This document shows positions 33,668 to 45,639 of a stretch of 64,000 nucleotides of DNA, in pieces. Origin of the DNA: Gigantopelta aegis. Lineage: Eukaryota; Mollusca; Gastropoda; Neomphalida; Peltospiridae. How positions within the stretch are numbered: position 1 is the first letter of the stretch; each line of letters opens with the position of its first letter. A model generated the notes under the pieces. It was not told the origin of the DNA. It did not search any database and was given only the letters and a program-made list of their open reading frames with translations. The stretch lies in contig NC_054701.1 in assembly GCF_016097555.1 (NCBI RefSeq), positions 30,808,707-30,872,706 of the forward strand, read 5' to 3'. Both the position numbers and the translations under genes were made by a program.

Positions 33668-33679
33668 TAGCTCAGACAA
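33404..33679 (-). pseudogene. RecQ-like helicase N-terminal fragment
   Basis: The frame contains ANAVLDEFGFHYVIKPKQLH, a Q-motif-like stretch, and FGVLSTGYGKSMCYVLPPL, which carries a Walker A of the TGxGKS type as in RecQ and DEAD-box helicases. It stops after PPLMR where the inverted copy of its own upstream segment begins, so helicase motifs II-VI are absent. The first 27 residues are coded by the inverted-repeat arm and may be untranslated leader. From memory, RecQ-like genes of this kind are multi-copy in mollusc genomes. No continuation is visible within the window. Confidence 0.6.
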
Positions 33680-33904
33680 GCAAAATGTACATCAATGGTT
33701 GTCCAGTGGACAAGTAAAAATTTTCAATGCAGTGTTATTTTGAGGAATCAAAAATATGGTCCTTATATACTTGAATAAAACAAATAATTTCTTTGGACAA
33801 GTGAAAAAGTGGTGGACAAGTAGAGTTCTAGATGTACTTATCCGATGGACTATAATGAAAGATTCTGCTTATTTCTATTGCTGGATACATGTATCTGTAT
33901 TCTT

Positions 33905-34310
33905 ATAACCGGCCTCGGTGGTGTCGTGGCAGGCCATCGGTCTACAGGCTGGTAGGTACTGGGTTCGGATCCCAGTCGAGGCATGGAATTTTTAATCCAG
34001 ATACCGACTCCAAACCCTGAGTGAGTGCTCCGCAAGGCTCAATGGGTAGGTGTAAACCACTTGCACCGACCAGTGATCCATAACTGGTTCAACAAAGGCC
34101 ATGGTTTGTGCTATCCTGCCTGTGGGAAGCGCAAATAAAAGATCCCTTGCTGCCTGTCATAAAAGAGTAGCCTATGTGGCGACAGCGGGTTTCCTCTAAA
34201 AAAATCTGTGTGGTCCTTAACCATATGTCTGACGCCATATAACCGTAAATAAAATGTGTTGAGTGCGTCGTTAAATAAAACATTTCTTTCTTTCTTTCTG
34301 TATTCTTATA
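33905..34310 (+). repeat. SINE type A, full length, tRNA-like head 1
   Basis: The head CGGCCTCGGTGGTGTCGTGG (A-box region) and GGGTTCGGATCCCAG (B-box) precede the block GAGTGAGTGCTCCGC, the shared body (ATAAAAGATCCCTTGCTGCC, GGCGACAGCGGGTTTCC) and the tail GTCGTTAAATAAAACATTTC with TTTC units. It is the best reference copy in the window. Confidence 0.88.
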
Positions 34311-34857
34311 GTGTTCATGACATTGTTACAATGTACAATGTGTTGGATTGCACTAATATGTCATTTGCATAATCCTCTTCCCCCCCAAAAAAAATTAAAA
34401 TTGCAAAACCTATTTTGGTTTGCATAAGGCCAAGTTAATAAGGTGTTGTGGTTTGTGGGGTTTTTTTTTTTTTTTTTTTGCATTTAAAACAATGTAAAAG
34501 TACACTGCTAGAACTGAACATTCAGGTTTTTTTTACACAAGCAGTAAATCCTGTTGTGCCAATTGAAATGGCATAACCAGGCCGGTATATGCTTGCTCTA
34601 TTTGTGAGAATGTGAAAACTATTGTTGTAAATATAATCCTGTCTGCAGTTCCATAGCTTGGAGGCGTGACAATTATGATTTTTATATGGAGTCAGAAACA
34701 TAATGACGCAGGTACTGTGACCATGGTTTCTCCTGGATAGTGAAAATGGTGATATTTTAATTACGTTACCCCATCCTGCACAATTGCACTTTCTAAATTG
34801 TTATTATTGAGCAAATTTAAGAAAACAAATTCCATTCTAATGCTTGACAACTTTCAG

Positions 34858-35098
34858 TATGGCCTCGGTGGAGTCATGGTTAAGCTGTCATGGACATACG
34901 GCTGGTACATACAGGGTTTGAAGCCCGGTACCGAGTGAGTCTTAACTCAATGGGTAAGACCACTATACCCTCTTCTCTCTCACTAACCACTAACAACTAA
35001 CCCACTGTCCTGGACAGATTGACAACCTAGATAGCTACAGTTTGTGCCCAGGACAGCGTGCTTGAAACTTCATTGGATATAAGCACAAAAACAATTAA
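34858..35098 (+). repeat. SINE type D
   Basis: The head TGGCCTCGGTGGAGTCATGG, a shortened middle, CTCTCTCACTAACCACTAAC, CCCACTGTCCTGGACAG, GCCCAGGACAGCGTGCTTGA and an A-rich tail. Confidence 0.8.
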
Positions 35099-35507
35099 AA
35101 AGAAAGAAAAAGTACATTTTGTAAAATATATCTTGCATATGTGCATCCAGTTTATGTACCAAACAGAATTGACCTAAATGAACATGTACATGTAGGTGTA
35201 TTCTTCCATTCTCTTCTTCAGAATATACACGAAGATGACTTCAGTACATAGCATAACAAAACAGATAAACAATTAAGAATAAAGCAGTTTATTTAATCTG
35301 CAGCTATTACATGTAGATATTTAGCATATTGCCAAGAAATGAGAAGAAATGTCCTTCAGCCATACATGTACCTACCTATATACTAAGCTGTTGCTGATGA
35401 AATGCAAAGATGAATTTTAATATACAGGATTTAAAATGTCGCTTGCCAAATCACTAAATGTGAATTAAAGTTGAATTTGGGGAATATATTTCATTACTAA
35501 TTAGCCA

Positions 35508-35881
35508 CAGGGCTTCTAGATTATGGTAGCCCCACTCCCATGGCTAGTGATATTCAGTTTTGGGCTAGTAAATAATTACTATAACTAGCCCAACGGCTAG
35601 TGGAAAAAACTCTTGTCAGTTATATGCTGCATTTACATATTTTATAAATATATCTTGCCCCCTCTTTCCACCCCCAATCTAAGGATTTTTAAGCTCAATC
35701 TACATCTTTAGGTGACATATCAGATTATTACTATTAGTAAAATTGTATTTATTTGAAGTAGGTCTAATACATTTTTAATGATGGCTAGTACATTTTTTAA
35801 ATCACTGATCCCATGGCTAGTACATTTTTTAAATCACTGATCCCATGGCTAGTGGATGTTTATTACATTCTAGAAGCCCTG
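35508..35881. mobile_element. 374-bp MITE with CAGGGCTTCTAGA ends and GGCTAGTGG words
   Basis: Perfect 13-bp inverted termini CAGGGCTTCTAGA, with AGCCA on both flanks (35503-35507 and 35882-35886), a possible 5-bp duplication. The inside has several ATGGCTAGT words and a 33-bp direct duplication at about 35785-35850 (word ACATTTTTTAAATCACTGAT). Confidence 0.7.
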
Positions 35882-36004
35882 AGCCAGAAAGCTACATAAT
35901 TAAAACATTGTCTGTCGTTTATGAATGTTCTGTAATTTTGCTGATTGGCTAAATGAAACTTCAATCTGGCGATAGATTTTTATAGCAAATTCACCAATGC
36001 TATT

Positions 36005-36083
36005 ATTTTGCATTTACCATAGTTTGACACCCAATAGCCGATGTATTTTTCATGCTGGGGTGTCATTAAACATTCATTCATTC
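36005..36083 (+). repeat. 3'-end fragment of another SINE or LINE
   Basis: ACACCCAATAGCCGATGTAT, TTTTCATGCTGGGGTGTC and ATTAAACATTCATTC with further ATTC units. A matching tail occurs at about 13310-13366, nested in the element there. Confidence 0.55.
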
Positions 36084-37081
36084 ATTCCAATGCTATTATT
36101 TCATGGGATTTGTCACTATTCATTCATACATTTACTCTACTGCATCCTTTCCCTGTTGCTTTTTGTGTCAACATGTATGTATCTATGTATGTTGGTCTTG
36201 AACTGTGTCTCTAATATGTTACATGTAACTCTATGGTTGTAGTTTTCTACGACAGAAAATCTATTATTAATATTAATATTATGGTATCATTATAATATAT
36301 AGTTTAAATGTAATGTACTAATTTGATAATTAATATTCATTCTCAATTAAAAATTGTGATAGTCTCTATATAAATATATGTATACTGACGTCCAAATAAA
36401 CTCTACAATTACATACATGAAATTTTTATAATTTGATAAATATTGTTGCTAATTGAAAAGGACCAATTTAGAAACCACCGTACAAATACTTTGCATGTAT
36501 CACAAAGTGCATAGTGATGTTTAGCTGTTGAACTTCATGATACTTTCATATCCCACCATACCGTTTGTTGGTTTTCTACACTACAATTTTAGGCCTGGTA
36601 AAGTGTTTTTTGGACATCAGTATATTTATCGGTATGCAACAGTCTTCGCCAGGAAAGGTGATTGATCATTCCTGCTCCCCTCCAAACTGATCTGGAAAGT
36701 TTTTAAAAAGTGGCAAATTGATCACCTTGTAATAAAACGTTTAATCAGTTTGATTTGAAACTTAATATAATTGCTCGCCCAGCACTATTTTAGAATTGTG
36801 ATCTTCAGCTTGCCTAAATTTTGCTCATGGCAAAAACTACAGTCCTCAAGCTCTAACTAACAAAACAACTTTATATTTTTATGGACATGGGAAGCATTCC
36901 CGTCTAATACTGTACACTAAACACTATATGTACAAGTAGGTCAGTTTGGGTGGTAGTAGATTTAGGAAATCAAAAACATAGCCTTATAAAACATTGTATG
37001 CTTAACAGAGGTGGCCACTTGAGCAGGTTTGTACATTCAGATTCATGTTCTTAGATCAGATAATTTATATAATTTCTGGAA
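36084..37081. other. AT-rich 3' flank of the ankyrin gene
   Basis: No gene or clear repeat is seen. It should contain the 3' UTR of the minus-strand gene that ends at 37082. Confidence 0.4.
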
Positions 37082-40000
37082 TTATTTTGCCATATTTGTT
37101 TTAACTTCAGAAGCACATGCATGTTCAGTGTCATTTGTTGTTTCTAAATGTTCCAGAATGATGTGTTCAAGCAGTCTAACAGCAACATCACCATTTCCAT
37201 TCTTTATTGCCAGGCTCAGGCACTTGACATCATCATTTGAACAGCCGTTACATGTTGCTCTTTTCAATAGGAGAAAGTCCACAACATCATGACAACCATT
37301 CCAGCTAGCTGCCAACATCGGTGTCCACTGGAATTTGCCTTTGCTGTTGATGTCTGCACCATACTCCACCAGCTTTGTCACACATTTCTGTTTCCCTTTT
37401 GCACATGCCGAGATTAGAGCATTGTTTCCACTTTCATCAATCAAGTCCATGTCTGCCCCATTTACAATCAGCAGTTCTACCAAGTCAGCATTTCCTGATA
37501 CACTCGCCGAGATTAAGGGAGTTGCGTCCCACTGACCTCTGCAGTTGATGTCTTGCCCAGTTTCCATCAGTTTGGCAGCAGCTTGCAGGTGTCCCCTGGA
37601 ACAGGCCAGAATTAAGGCGTTGTTGTTGTCCTTGTCCCGTAGGTCAGTCTGTGCTCCACACTTGATGAGGTTCTCAATCACGTCAGCTGATCCAGTCAGA
37701 CTAGCTTCAATCAGTGGAGTTTGTTCCCAGTTTCCCCGCGTGTCCACCTCATATCCACTGTCCAACAATTCCTTCATGATCTCTGGACCTCTTTCGGTAC
37801 CTGCTGCTATTTCAAAACAGTTTAATCCATATTTGTCTGTTAGGTAGATGTTGGCTCCTCTAGCTATTAGGAGATGAACTAATTCAGAGGATCCAGATAA
37901 GCATGCTGCCATAAGTGGTGTTCTACTTTTCTTTCCTCTAGCATTGATATCAATTCCATAGTCCAGCAGTTTCAAGACCATCTCTTTGTTACCTGTTTCA
38001 CAAGCCAAAAACAAGCAGTTTGATTCACTTTCATCTTGGAGGTGAGGATCTACTCCTCTTTTTACTAGATACTCAACTGTGTCTATGGATCCAGAAAGGA
38101 CAGCTGCCATGATTGGTGTCTGTTTATTCTTGTTGCACGTGTTGATATCCAAACCGGCTTTAACAAGTTTTATTACCACTGTTGTCTGCCCGGAGATGCA
38201 GGCATGAATTAAACAGGTATTTCCATCACTGTCTCTATGGGAAATATCTGCATCGTTTTCTATGAGAAAGTCAATGAGAGGGTGACAACCAGACTGACAA
38301 GCTGCCATCAGAGGAGTAATGTCCTTGCTGCCAGTTCCATTTATATCTAGACCATACTGTAGGAGTCGCAGGGTGGTGTCCAAGTTTCCCTGGGCACAGG
38401 CCAAAATCAGACAGTTATTACCTTCTTCATCTGTCATGAAGATATCTGCTCCACGTTGAATCAGATACTCCACAAGATCAGTACTTCCTACTCCAGTATG
38501 GATGAGATAGTTGGCTGCTTCACAAGATGTTTCTCCCCTCAGTAAGAAGTGTTCTTTAAATTCAAGTGCACTGGATTGTACTGCAAACATGAGTGGTGTT
38601 TTTTTTGTGTGACACCTACTGTTAATGCTTAGACCACTGTCCAGTAGCTTGATAGCAATATCTTTGTAGCCCATTGCACAAGCAATCACTAAGGCATTGT
38701 TGTTCTCCTCATTCACCAAATGGACATCTGCTCCAAGGTTTATCAGTTCACTTACAAGTTCTGCATTACCTGAATATACAGCAGCCATCAAGGGAGTTTG
38801 TCCACCAAAACCTCTACTATTGATGTCAAGTCCTGCTTCAATAAGCTGTACAGCAACTCCTTTTTGACCCATCTCACATGCAGCCATTAGACAGTTGTTT
38901 TCATTGTGGTCAATTTCATTGGTGTTGGCTCCTCTTTCAATCAGGATTCGGATTAACTCCTTTGTCCCAGATTGACATGCTGCTGACAGTGGTGATTGTT
39001 CCCAGGAGCTCCTGCAGTTCACATTAACACCAGCGGCAACAAGAGTATCCACAGTATCAAGATGACCATTCAAGCATCCTAACACTAAGCTGTTGTTTCC
39101 ATCTTCCTCTATGCTGGCTCCATTATTCAGAAGCTCTTGAACAAGCTTTGCAGATCCACTCTGGCTTGCAATTAATAATGGAGTCCATTCCCACTTATTT
39201 GGGCTGTCAATATTCACCCCATGCTTGAGAAGCCTTTGCACTACATCCACATTCTTTCCTTGACTGGCAAGCAGCATGCAGTTATTTTTGTTGCTGTCCG
39301 TGAAGTTGATATCAGCACCCATAAGGATTAGTTTGTCAACTAAATCTCCAGATCCTGAGAAACAGGCAAACAAGAGTGGTAAAAATTCTGTTCCTCCTTT
39401 GTCATTTACATCCATTCCATGTTCAATGAGAAACATTGCTATGTCTGTACAACCTTTAGCACATGCAAGCATCAGACAGTTAATTCCATTGGCATCAACA
39501 TGATAAGTATTTGCCCCATTTTCTACAAGATATTCCACAAGTTCTAATGACTCTGAAAGAACTGCAGCCATTAGTGGTGTCCGTTTTGTTTTACCAGTAA
39601 AGTTGGCATCAAGTCCAGACTTCAGAAGCACTTGTACTACATCCAGATGGCCATTTTCACAAGCAATCATCAAAGAATTATCCCCATGTTCATCAGTGAG
39701 GTGAATATCAGCCCCTTGCTGAAGAAGGAAATCCACTAAGTCTGTGATCCCACAGTAACTAGCCTCCATTAGTGGTGTTCTTAGACCATGACCTCTGACA
39801 TTGATGTCAATATTCTGCTCCAGCAGCTTGCTGACAATGTTTTTGTTGTTGCTGCTGAAAGCCAGATGCAGGCAAGTGTTATTATTTTTGTCAGGCAGGT
39901 TAATATTGATGCCTTCATTCAACAGGTTGATGACCACATCCTCCAGTCCTAAATGGCAGGCTTTGTGCAAGCAGTTTTGTCCATTTGTATCAACAGCTGT

Positions 40001-41775
40001 TATGCTGGCACCTTTTTCAATGAGCATGTTAGCAAGAGATGGGTGAGCCCATGACACCGCTGTGAGCAGTGGAGTCATATTATCAGATCCCCTTAATTCG
40101 ATATATGCCTTGTCCTTTAAGAGTCTCAAGACAATGTCAGTGTGACCATATTTACAGGCTATATGGATTGGTTTGTCAGTAGTTCCACTAAACATCTGCA
40201 GGGTCTGCTTGTTCAGTAAATGTTTTCTGCTGCTGCTGTTGTCAGTTGTTGGTGGACATATAGTTGAATCCAGTAGACTGCCCCAAAGGAAAATATCAAA
40301 AGCTTCACTATTTCCATTTATACAGCAGGATATTATTCCTTCCATCTTTTCGTCTATACTGAAGTACTCCATTTCCATAGCTTCTTCAAGGAATTCTGTG
40401 GAAGGACATAGGGCAGCCCAAAATAAGAAGTGAAGTCCATTCTCTGGGTCTTGACTGTGGCTGAGATGCCTAAAGGCATTGCTTTTTTGTAGTTCCTTCT
40501 TGATACCTCTTGCTATTTCTGGACACTGCCAGGATTTGTGTTCAACAGGCCCATCAAAGTTACCTTCAGCTATTTCATGGACAAGCCTCTGTATTAGCAG
40601 AGCATGGTGTGTTTCCTGTATTTCGATGTGATATTTATCATCATTAACTGACAACTTCATTCTGTCCCCAAGAAGTATATAAGGACACTGATCTATCAAA
40701 AACTTAGGATACACTAGTCCTATGCAGTATACCAGCACATTGAATATTGATGGGCTGATCATGCTCACATGATACTCAACTTTACTTTCTGAAAGAAGAG
40801 TATCTGTTACATCCTCAGACAATGTTAATATGGACTGGACAATGTCGGTCACATCTATACCAGTGTATGATGCAATAATGTTGAGCTGGTTTGTCAGTTT
40901 ACTGGATGATCTTCTGACATCGTCCATGGACAATTTCCCTTCATTTAGAGCTACTAGAAGCAGAATCACAGTCAGGTTGTCTCTGTCTTCTAGGATTGAC
41001 TGGATCTTGTGGACTATGTGATCTAGTGGATGTTGCAGGAATTCTACACTGTTCTTCAGGAATACTTCAGACATGCTCAGGATTGAACATGCTAATGGAA
41101 ATCCAAGTTCAGAAGATTCTGGAATGCATTCAGCATTGGCAAGCTCATCTGCCAATTCATTTTTCAGATGATTTTGCAGAATAAGCTTTTTCTCATGTTC
41201 AGTGAGAGGAAATTTTGAGGTGATGTCAACGAAAGTAGAATCTTTAAACCATGTGTATTTGAATTTTGGAAAAATTATTGTGGCATCATAGAGTTGTTTT
41301 GAATTTGTGGTGAATATAAATTTTACATCAGGATGTTTTCTGTTTCTGGTATTACCGTCATGATGGTTTCTACTGGGCATAATACTCGTAGGTTCATCCT
41401 CTGTGTCTGAATGCTTGGATTGTTTAAGAGACATCAGTTTCACTAGACAGTCTAGTAATTTGATTAAGTGCAGCGTGGAACTCACAGATGTGACACTGCT
41501 AGAGCCAAAAACATCATCAAAGACCAGCAGTAATGGCTGTGTTGGATTCAGTAATGCACTGCTTTGAAGTTTTCCCAAGTCTGGAATCAGTTTGACCGTG
41601 TATCCCTTTTCCTGGTAAGTTTGAGCTGTCTGGAAAGCCAGTGTAGTCTTTCCATTGCCAGGAATGCCACATATCGTAACCCAGCCATTGTTGTCCAGAA
41701 CTCTGTTCACTGTGTCCTGGGCTTGGAGTCGGACCATGTTGACCAAGCATTCTGGAAATTTGATATCCAATGGAT
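37082..41775 (-). CDS. STAND-type NTPase with about 30 ankyrin repeats, long last exon
   Basis: This single open exon of about 1564 codons starts at a strong acceptor (TTTGACTTTCATTTCAG before ATCCATTGG). An in-frame ATG at 41791 lies inside that pyrimidine tract, so the true start may be in an upstream exon. Numbered from that ATG, Walker A is GIPGNGKTT at 42-50. LLLVFDDVFG at 87-96 is the Walker B region, with the DDxFG form I associate with nSTAND3-like NTPases. KFIFTTN at 157-163 fits the strand after it. Residues about 180-538 are helical and have no motif I recognise. From about 539 to the end come about 30 ankyrin repeats of 33 residues, with one short repeat and one long irregular repeat. 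There is no transmembrane segment in this exon. Such proteins are thought to act as switchable scaffolds in immunity or signalling, but the actual ligand cannot be read from sequence. The gene looks intact. Annotation pipelines often label such proteins as ankyrin-repeat protein 50-like. Confidence 0.88.
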
Positions 41776-41907
41776 CTGAAATGAAAGTCAAATAATAAAT
41801 AAAAATATCTTCCTTAAGTTTTCAAAATGCGTGTATGGATATTTAATAAAAATAATTGTTAATGAATTAGTGACTAGTACAAGAGTTTATAATTGGTGAA
41901 AACTTGT

Positions 41908-42200
41908 CTAATGCACGATCGGTATAGTATTGATCCCTGTGGGCCTATTGAGCTATTTCTCATTCCAACCAGTGCTCCACAATTGGTGTAACAAAAGCCA
42001 TAGTATGTACTATACTATCTGTGGGATGGTGTATATAAAACAAATCCCTTGCTGCTAACCAAAGAGAGTAGTCATGGAGTGGTGACAGTGGGTTTCCTCT
42101 CTTATTATCAGTTTGTTCCTTAGTCTTATGTCTGGCACCACATAACCATAAATAAAAATGTGTTGAGTGCATTGCTAAATAAAACATTTCTTTCTTTCGT
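41908..42200 (+). repeat. SINE type A just upstream of the long ankyrin exon
   Basis: GGGCCTATTGAGCTATTTCT, CCAACCAGTGCTCCAC, GTGGTGACAGTGGGTTTCC and AATGTGTTGAGTGCATTGC with an AAATAAAACATTTCTTTC tail. Head partial. Confidence 0.75.
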
Positions 42201-42222
42201 AATCTGAATTAAAAAAATAATA

Positions 42223-42388
42223 TAGTGAAATCTGTCTAAACCAAATCCTGAATAAACTGGAATCCTGTCAAAACTGGCCGTGTTTCATGATCCCACATTT
42301 TCTAAATTCCAAAATGCTACCCTTTAAACCCTGGACCTTGTCTGAATATTAGTTCACTGGCATAGTCCAGTTTAGACAGGTTTCACTA
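42223..42388. mobile_element. 166-bp TA-flanked MITE
   Basis: The left end TAGTGAAATCTGTCTAAAC and right end GTTTAGACAGGTTTCACTA are inverted copies with TA outside each. Copies at 62917-63063 and 8150-8325 belong to the same Tc1/mariner-like family. Confidence 0.75.
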
Positions 42389-43294
42389 TACATTCAAGCT
42401 AATAGTCTAATAAACTTAATGGGCCGTATTTACAAATCTGTGTGTAACTACATACATTTGCAATGCTTAAACACCCGTGTTTACGAAAAACAGGCTTCAT
42501 AAATTCAGCCCAGTATGTGTATGTTTGTAAATTGGCTGTCATTTATTAATCAGTGATGTAAATGGAAATGTAATTCACAACACGTTACTTTGATGAGACT
42601 CTGCAGATATTACTAATTATTTAATATTATTGATGTCTGGTGTAGACTGTAAAGTCATGTTATCCATGTGCACATGTAATGCTGTTTTTTTAACAGTACT
42701 CTGCATATCATAATCAGTACATTAAGAATTAGAATATGTGTACCGATGTGTACTGGTACATGTACATGTATGTTCGAAACTGGCAGATATATATTAATAA
42801 TTAATCTCCTTGTAATACAGGAATACACGTATGTGCCTACCTTCCATAGTGTTAGCAGTTGTAGTTATCAGATTGTGTATCAGTTGAATCCTGCTTTTGT
42901 GACTGCAAAACAAAACAAAACAAAATTTATCTAATGGGACCGAAAGTTAAACCTGCCATTTGGTGCCATATCCTATATTATTATTTAACAAACAGAATAT
43001 CAAATTTAAATAAACTTCTATATTTTCATTATCTGTGTGATACATGTACTATGGTACTATGTTATCAACTGCCATGATGCAAGTCCCACTGCCATGTTGT
43101 TGTATGCACATTGTCCTTATTGTGTACATAAAAGAGCTGAGGCAGCAGACAGTTTATTAATGGCATGTCACAAGGAAAACAGGAACTGAATGGTCTTTTC
43201 TACATGTAATGATGTATTTATCTATGCATAAATTATAAAAATGTATTATTTTAAAACATGCTTTCTGTGACTATTGTATATGCATGCAAGTCAT

Positions 43295-43605
43295 TTGTGG
43301 GGGCATGATTTAGCTTAGTCGGTTGAGTGATTGCCTGAGGTGTTTGTGCCGCAGGATTGAACCATCTCAGTGGATCCGTTCAAATGATTGGGTTTTTCTC
43401 ATTCCAACTAGTGCACCATAACTGGTCAACGGCCGTGGTATGTGCTTTCCTGTCAGTGGGGAAAATGCATATGAAAGATCCCTTGCTGCATTAGGAAAAA
43501 TGTAGTAGGTTTCCTCTGAAGACTGAGTCAGAATTACCAATTGTCTGACATCCAATAGCTGTTGATTGTTCTAGTGGTGTCATTAAACAAAACAAACTTT
43601 TAAGT
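43295..43605 (+). repeat. SINE type B, full length
   Basis: The head GATTTAGCTTAGTCGGTTGA (A-box), GCCGCAGGATTGAACC (B-box), the body with ATATGAAAGATCCCTTGCTG, TCTGACATCCAATAGC, and the tail GTGTCATTAAACAAAACAAA. Confidence 0.82.
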
Positions 43606-44436
43606 TATTTGTCTATATGTGCAATTTGAAAAATAATGCTCAGAGCAGTGAAAAAAAGCATGTGTACATTTATATAGATATCGGCCATTTCATATAACTA
43701 TCTGCTTTTTGATCCATCTGGAACACTCAGGGTATTGTAATCATTTAAAAATGTCTGAAAATTGTAAAGATTGTATATTGTGTATATACTAAGCTAGTAT
43801 ATACAGGTATACAAAACTGGGCCTAGGAATAATGATTAAAATAAAGAAGTTTTAATCATTGGTTTAGTTTTAAAAGTATTAGACTTTGTAATAAACAGTG
43901 TTCTAGATGGGATATAAAGGATATCATTTAGGTATATGTACATTGTTAATGGCCCATAACATGAAAATAATAATCTTTTTATTTCTTCTTTTTTACATTT
44001 AAAAACAAAAAATGAAGCTAATAATGACCTTGACAGTAGTACTAATGATTTCAAATATTGTGTGACATCTTTTATATCAAACTTTCCCTAGATGAAAAAG
44101 ATATAGTTATTTATTTATTTTATTGTTTTAAACTGATCAGTGACAATGAGTTGACATTGTTCTTTAGTTAAATGACATTGCCCCCAAGGACAGCATTTAC
44201 TTCAAAATTTCCTATTGAACATTTATTTGCATATAAAACAGGAATATTACTATAGTCAAACCAATGGTGTGACATGAACATTTGACAAAATATAGTTTCT
44301 AGTGATCTTAACTGAAACTGCATCAAATTTGTTACATCAAAGTCAGCTAGCTACCTGTATATGGTACTCTATACACAAATTCTTACCTGTATGTTTAGGT
44401 AACTATATAGGTAGTAAGCAGTTAGACAGATGGACA

Positions 44437-44458
44437 GACAGACAGACAGACAGACAGA
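44437..44458. repeat. (GACA)n microsatellite
   Basis: Five to six GACA units, with a second short cluster about 50 bp on. Confidence 0.85.
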
Positions 44459-44527
44459 TGAATGCTCACGTTGTTGGACACTTGACTGACTAATAGACAA
44501 ACAGAAAGACAGACAGAACTAGCATAC

Positions 44528-44605
44528 CTTTTAGCTCCAGTCTGCTCATCTTGTAAGCTAGACGGCCCCAGACTAAATGTATTGAAAGCAAAATGCCCAG
44601 TGGAC
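44528..44605 (-). CDS. Candidate upstream exon of the STAND-ankyrin gene
   Basis: On the minus strand, TCTTTTAG precedes 78 fully open nucleotides that end in AAAAG before GTATGC, a good donor. The frame reads PLGILLSIHLVWGRLAYKM then SRLELK. The leftover G joins the AT of the long exon to give Asp, so the phase fits and the frame continues directly into PLDIKFPE. The hydrophobic stretch could be a signal anchor. Alternatively the internal ATG (MSRLELK) is the start and this is the first coding exon. The evidence is only splice signals and phase, so this is a prediction. Confidence 0.35.
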
Positions 44606-45256
44606 CTAAAAGACCATTTTACTTTGTTTACATTAACAACCTATTTATGCTGAATGAAGGACAAGTTTCATTGCCGCTGAGAGTTAGTGTTGTATGTTTT
44701 GATTAATAATCCGTACCATTCATTGGAAAGAATATCTTTATCTGTAATAAACAGGCTGAATAGGAAACACTTTTCTTTGACTATTGTTAAAAGCTGTGGT
44801 GGATCCTGTTGCATGTAAATAGATAAATAATCATTTCTTTCATTGCATGAATAAAAGTACTAGTTACATGTTCATGGATATACAAATTGTTTGACAAAAT
44901 GCAATAAAACTGTGAATAGTATTTCTGTTTGTATTTAAATGTGTACGTTTTTATACCTGTATTTACACCTTCAGTGTACCGTTATTGACAAGCAACTGGA
45001 AAGTTGTATAAAAATATGTCGTGGTGAAGCAATTAATATATTGACATGTACTTGATGACAAAGTAGGCAGATTCGATTTACATTTCTATATGTAGGCAGG
45101 TTCTTTGTAATGTACGCTCAATCACCCACCCACCCCCCAACAAAAAACCCAAAAAAAACATATATTTTAAATTGTATTAAATAAATATACACACCCATTT
45201 CATTGCTTTTCTTGTTTTAAACCAGTACTCTATAACTTGTCTTGTAAAAATGACTT

Positions 45257-45398
45257 AAAGGGACAGTCAACTCAAACAAGACCCTTATGTGTTGGAAAGA
45301 TGCACACCCTGAACACCAACACATACTGACACTTTAACAAATGAAAAACGTGTAATTTTAGAGTTAATAAAAAACCATGATTATTCCTGCTAACTGGG
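45257..45398 (-). repeat. 140-bp dispersed repeat, inverted copy
   Basis: It begins TTAAAGGGACAGTCAACTC and its reverse complement repeats the word order of 32085-32226 (CATCTTTCCAACACATAAG, AGTATGTGTTGGTG, TTTCATTTGTTAAAGTGTC). Confidence 0.65.
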
Positions 45399-45639
45399 GA
45401 CAGCCATTTTGTTTTGTTTTTGTGACCAGGCCAAATGCCTTATTGATCTCTTCTTTTAATAGTCCAATATGTGACATTTTATAAAATCATGTGTTACAAT
45501 TCCATCTTTGACACCATTGTACTGTAGAGTCATTTGTTGTTTATTTCCCAAGGCTCAGAATTAATTTTGTCAAGTGGGAGTACTCTCTGCTTTTAATTTG
45601 GAAACAAATGTTAGAAACTGAGAAGTACATAGTTCTAGA

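Noticed and set aside
41517-41791. ATG at 41791 as the start of the ankyrin protein
   Set aside because: It lies in the pyrimidine tract of a good acceptor, so an upstream exon is more likely. It is kept only as the numbering origin.
44647-44682. Candidate first exon of the clathrin-like gene (ATG, 12 codons, GTTAGT donor, phase 0)
   Set aside because: The phase fits, but the peptide MLNEGQVSLPLR does not resemble the conserved clathrin start (PI-F-EHLQ), so I left the first exon unplaced.
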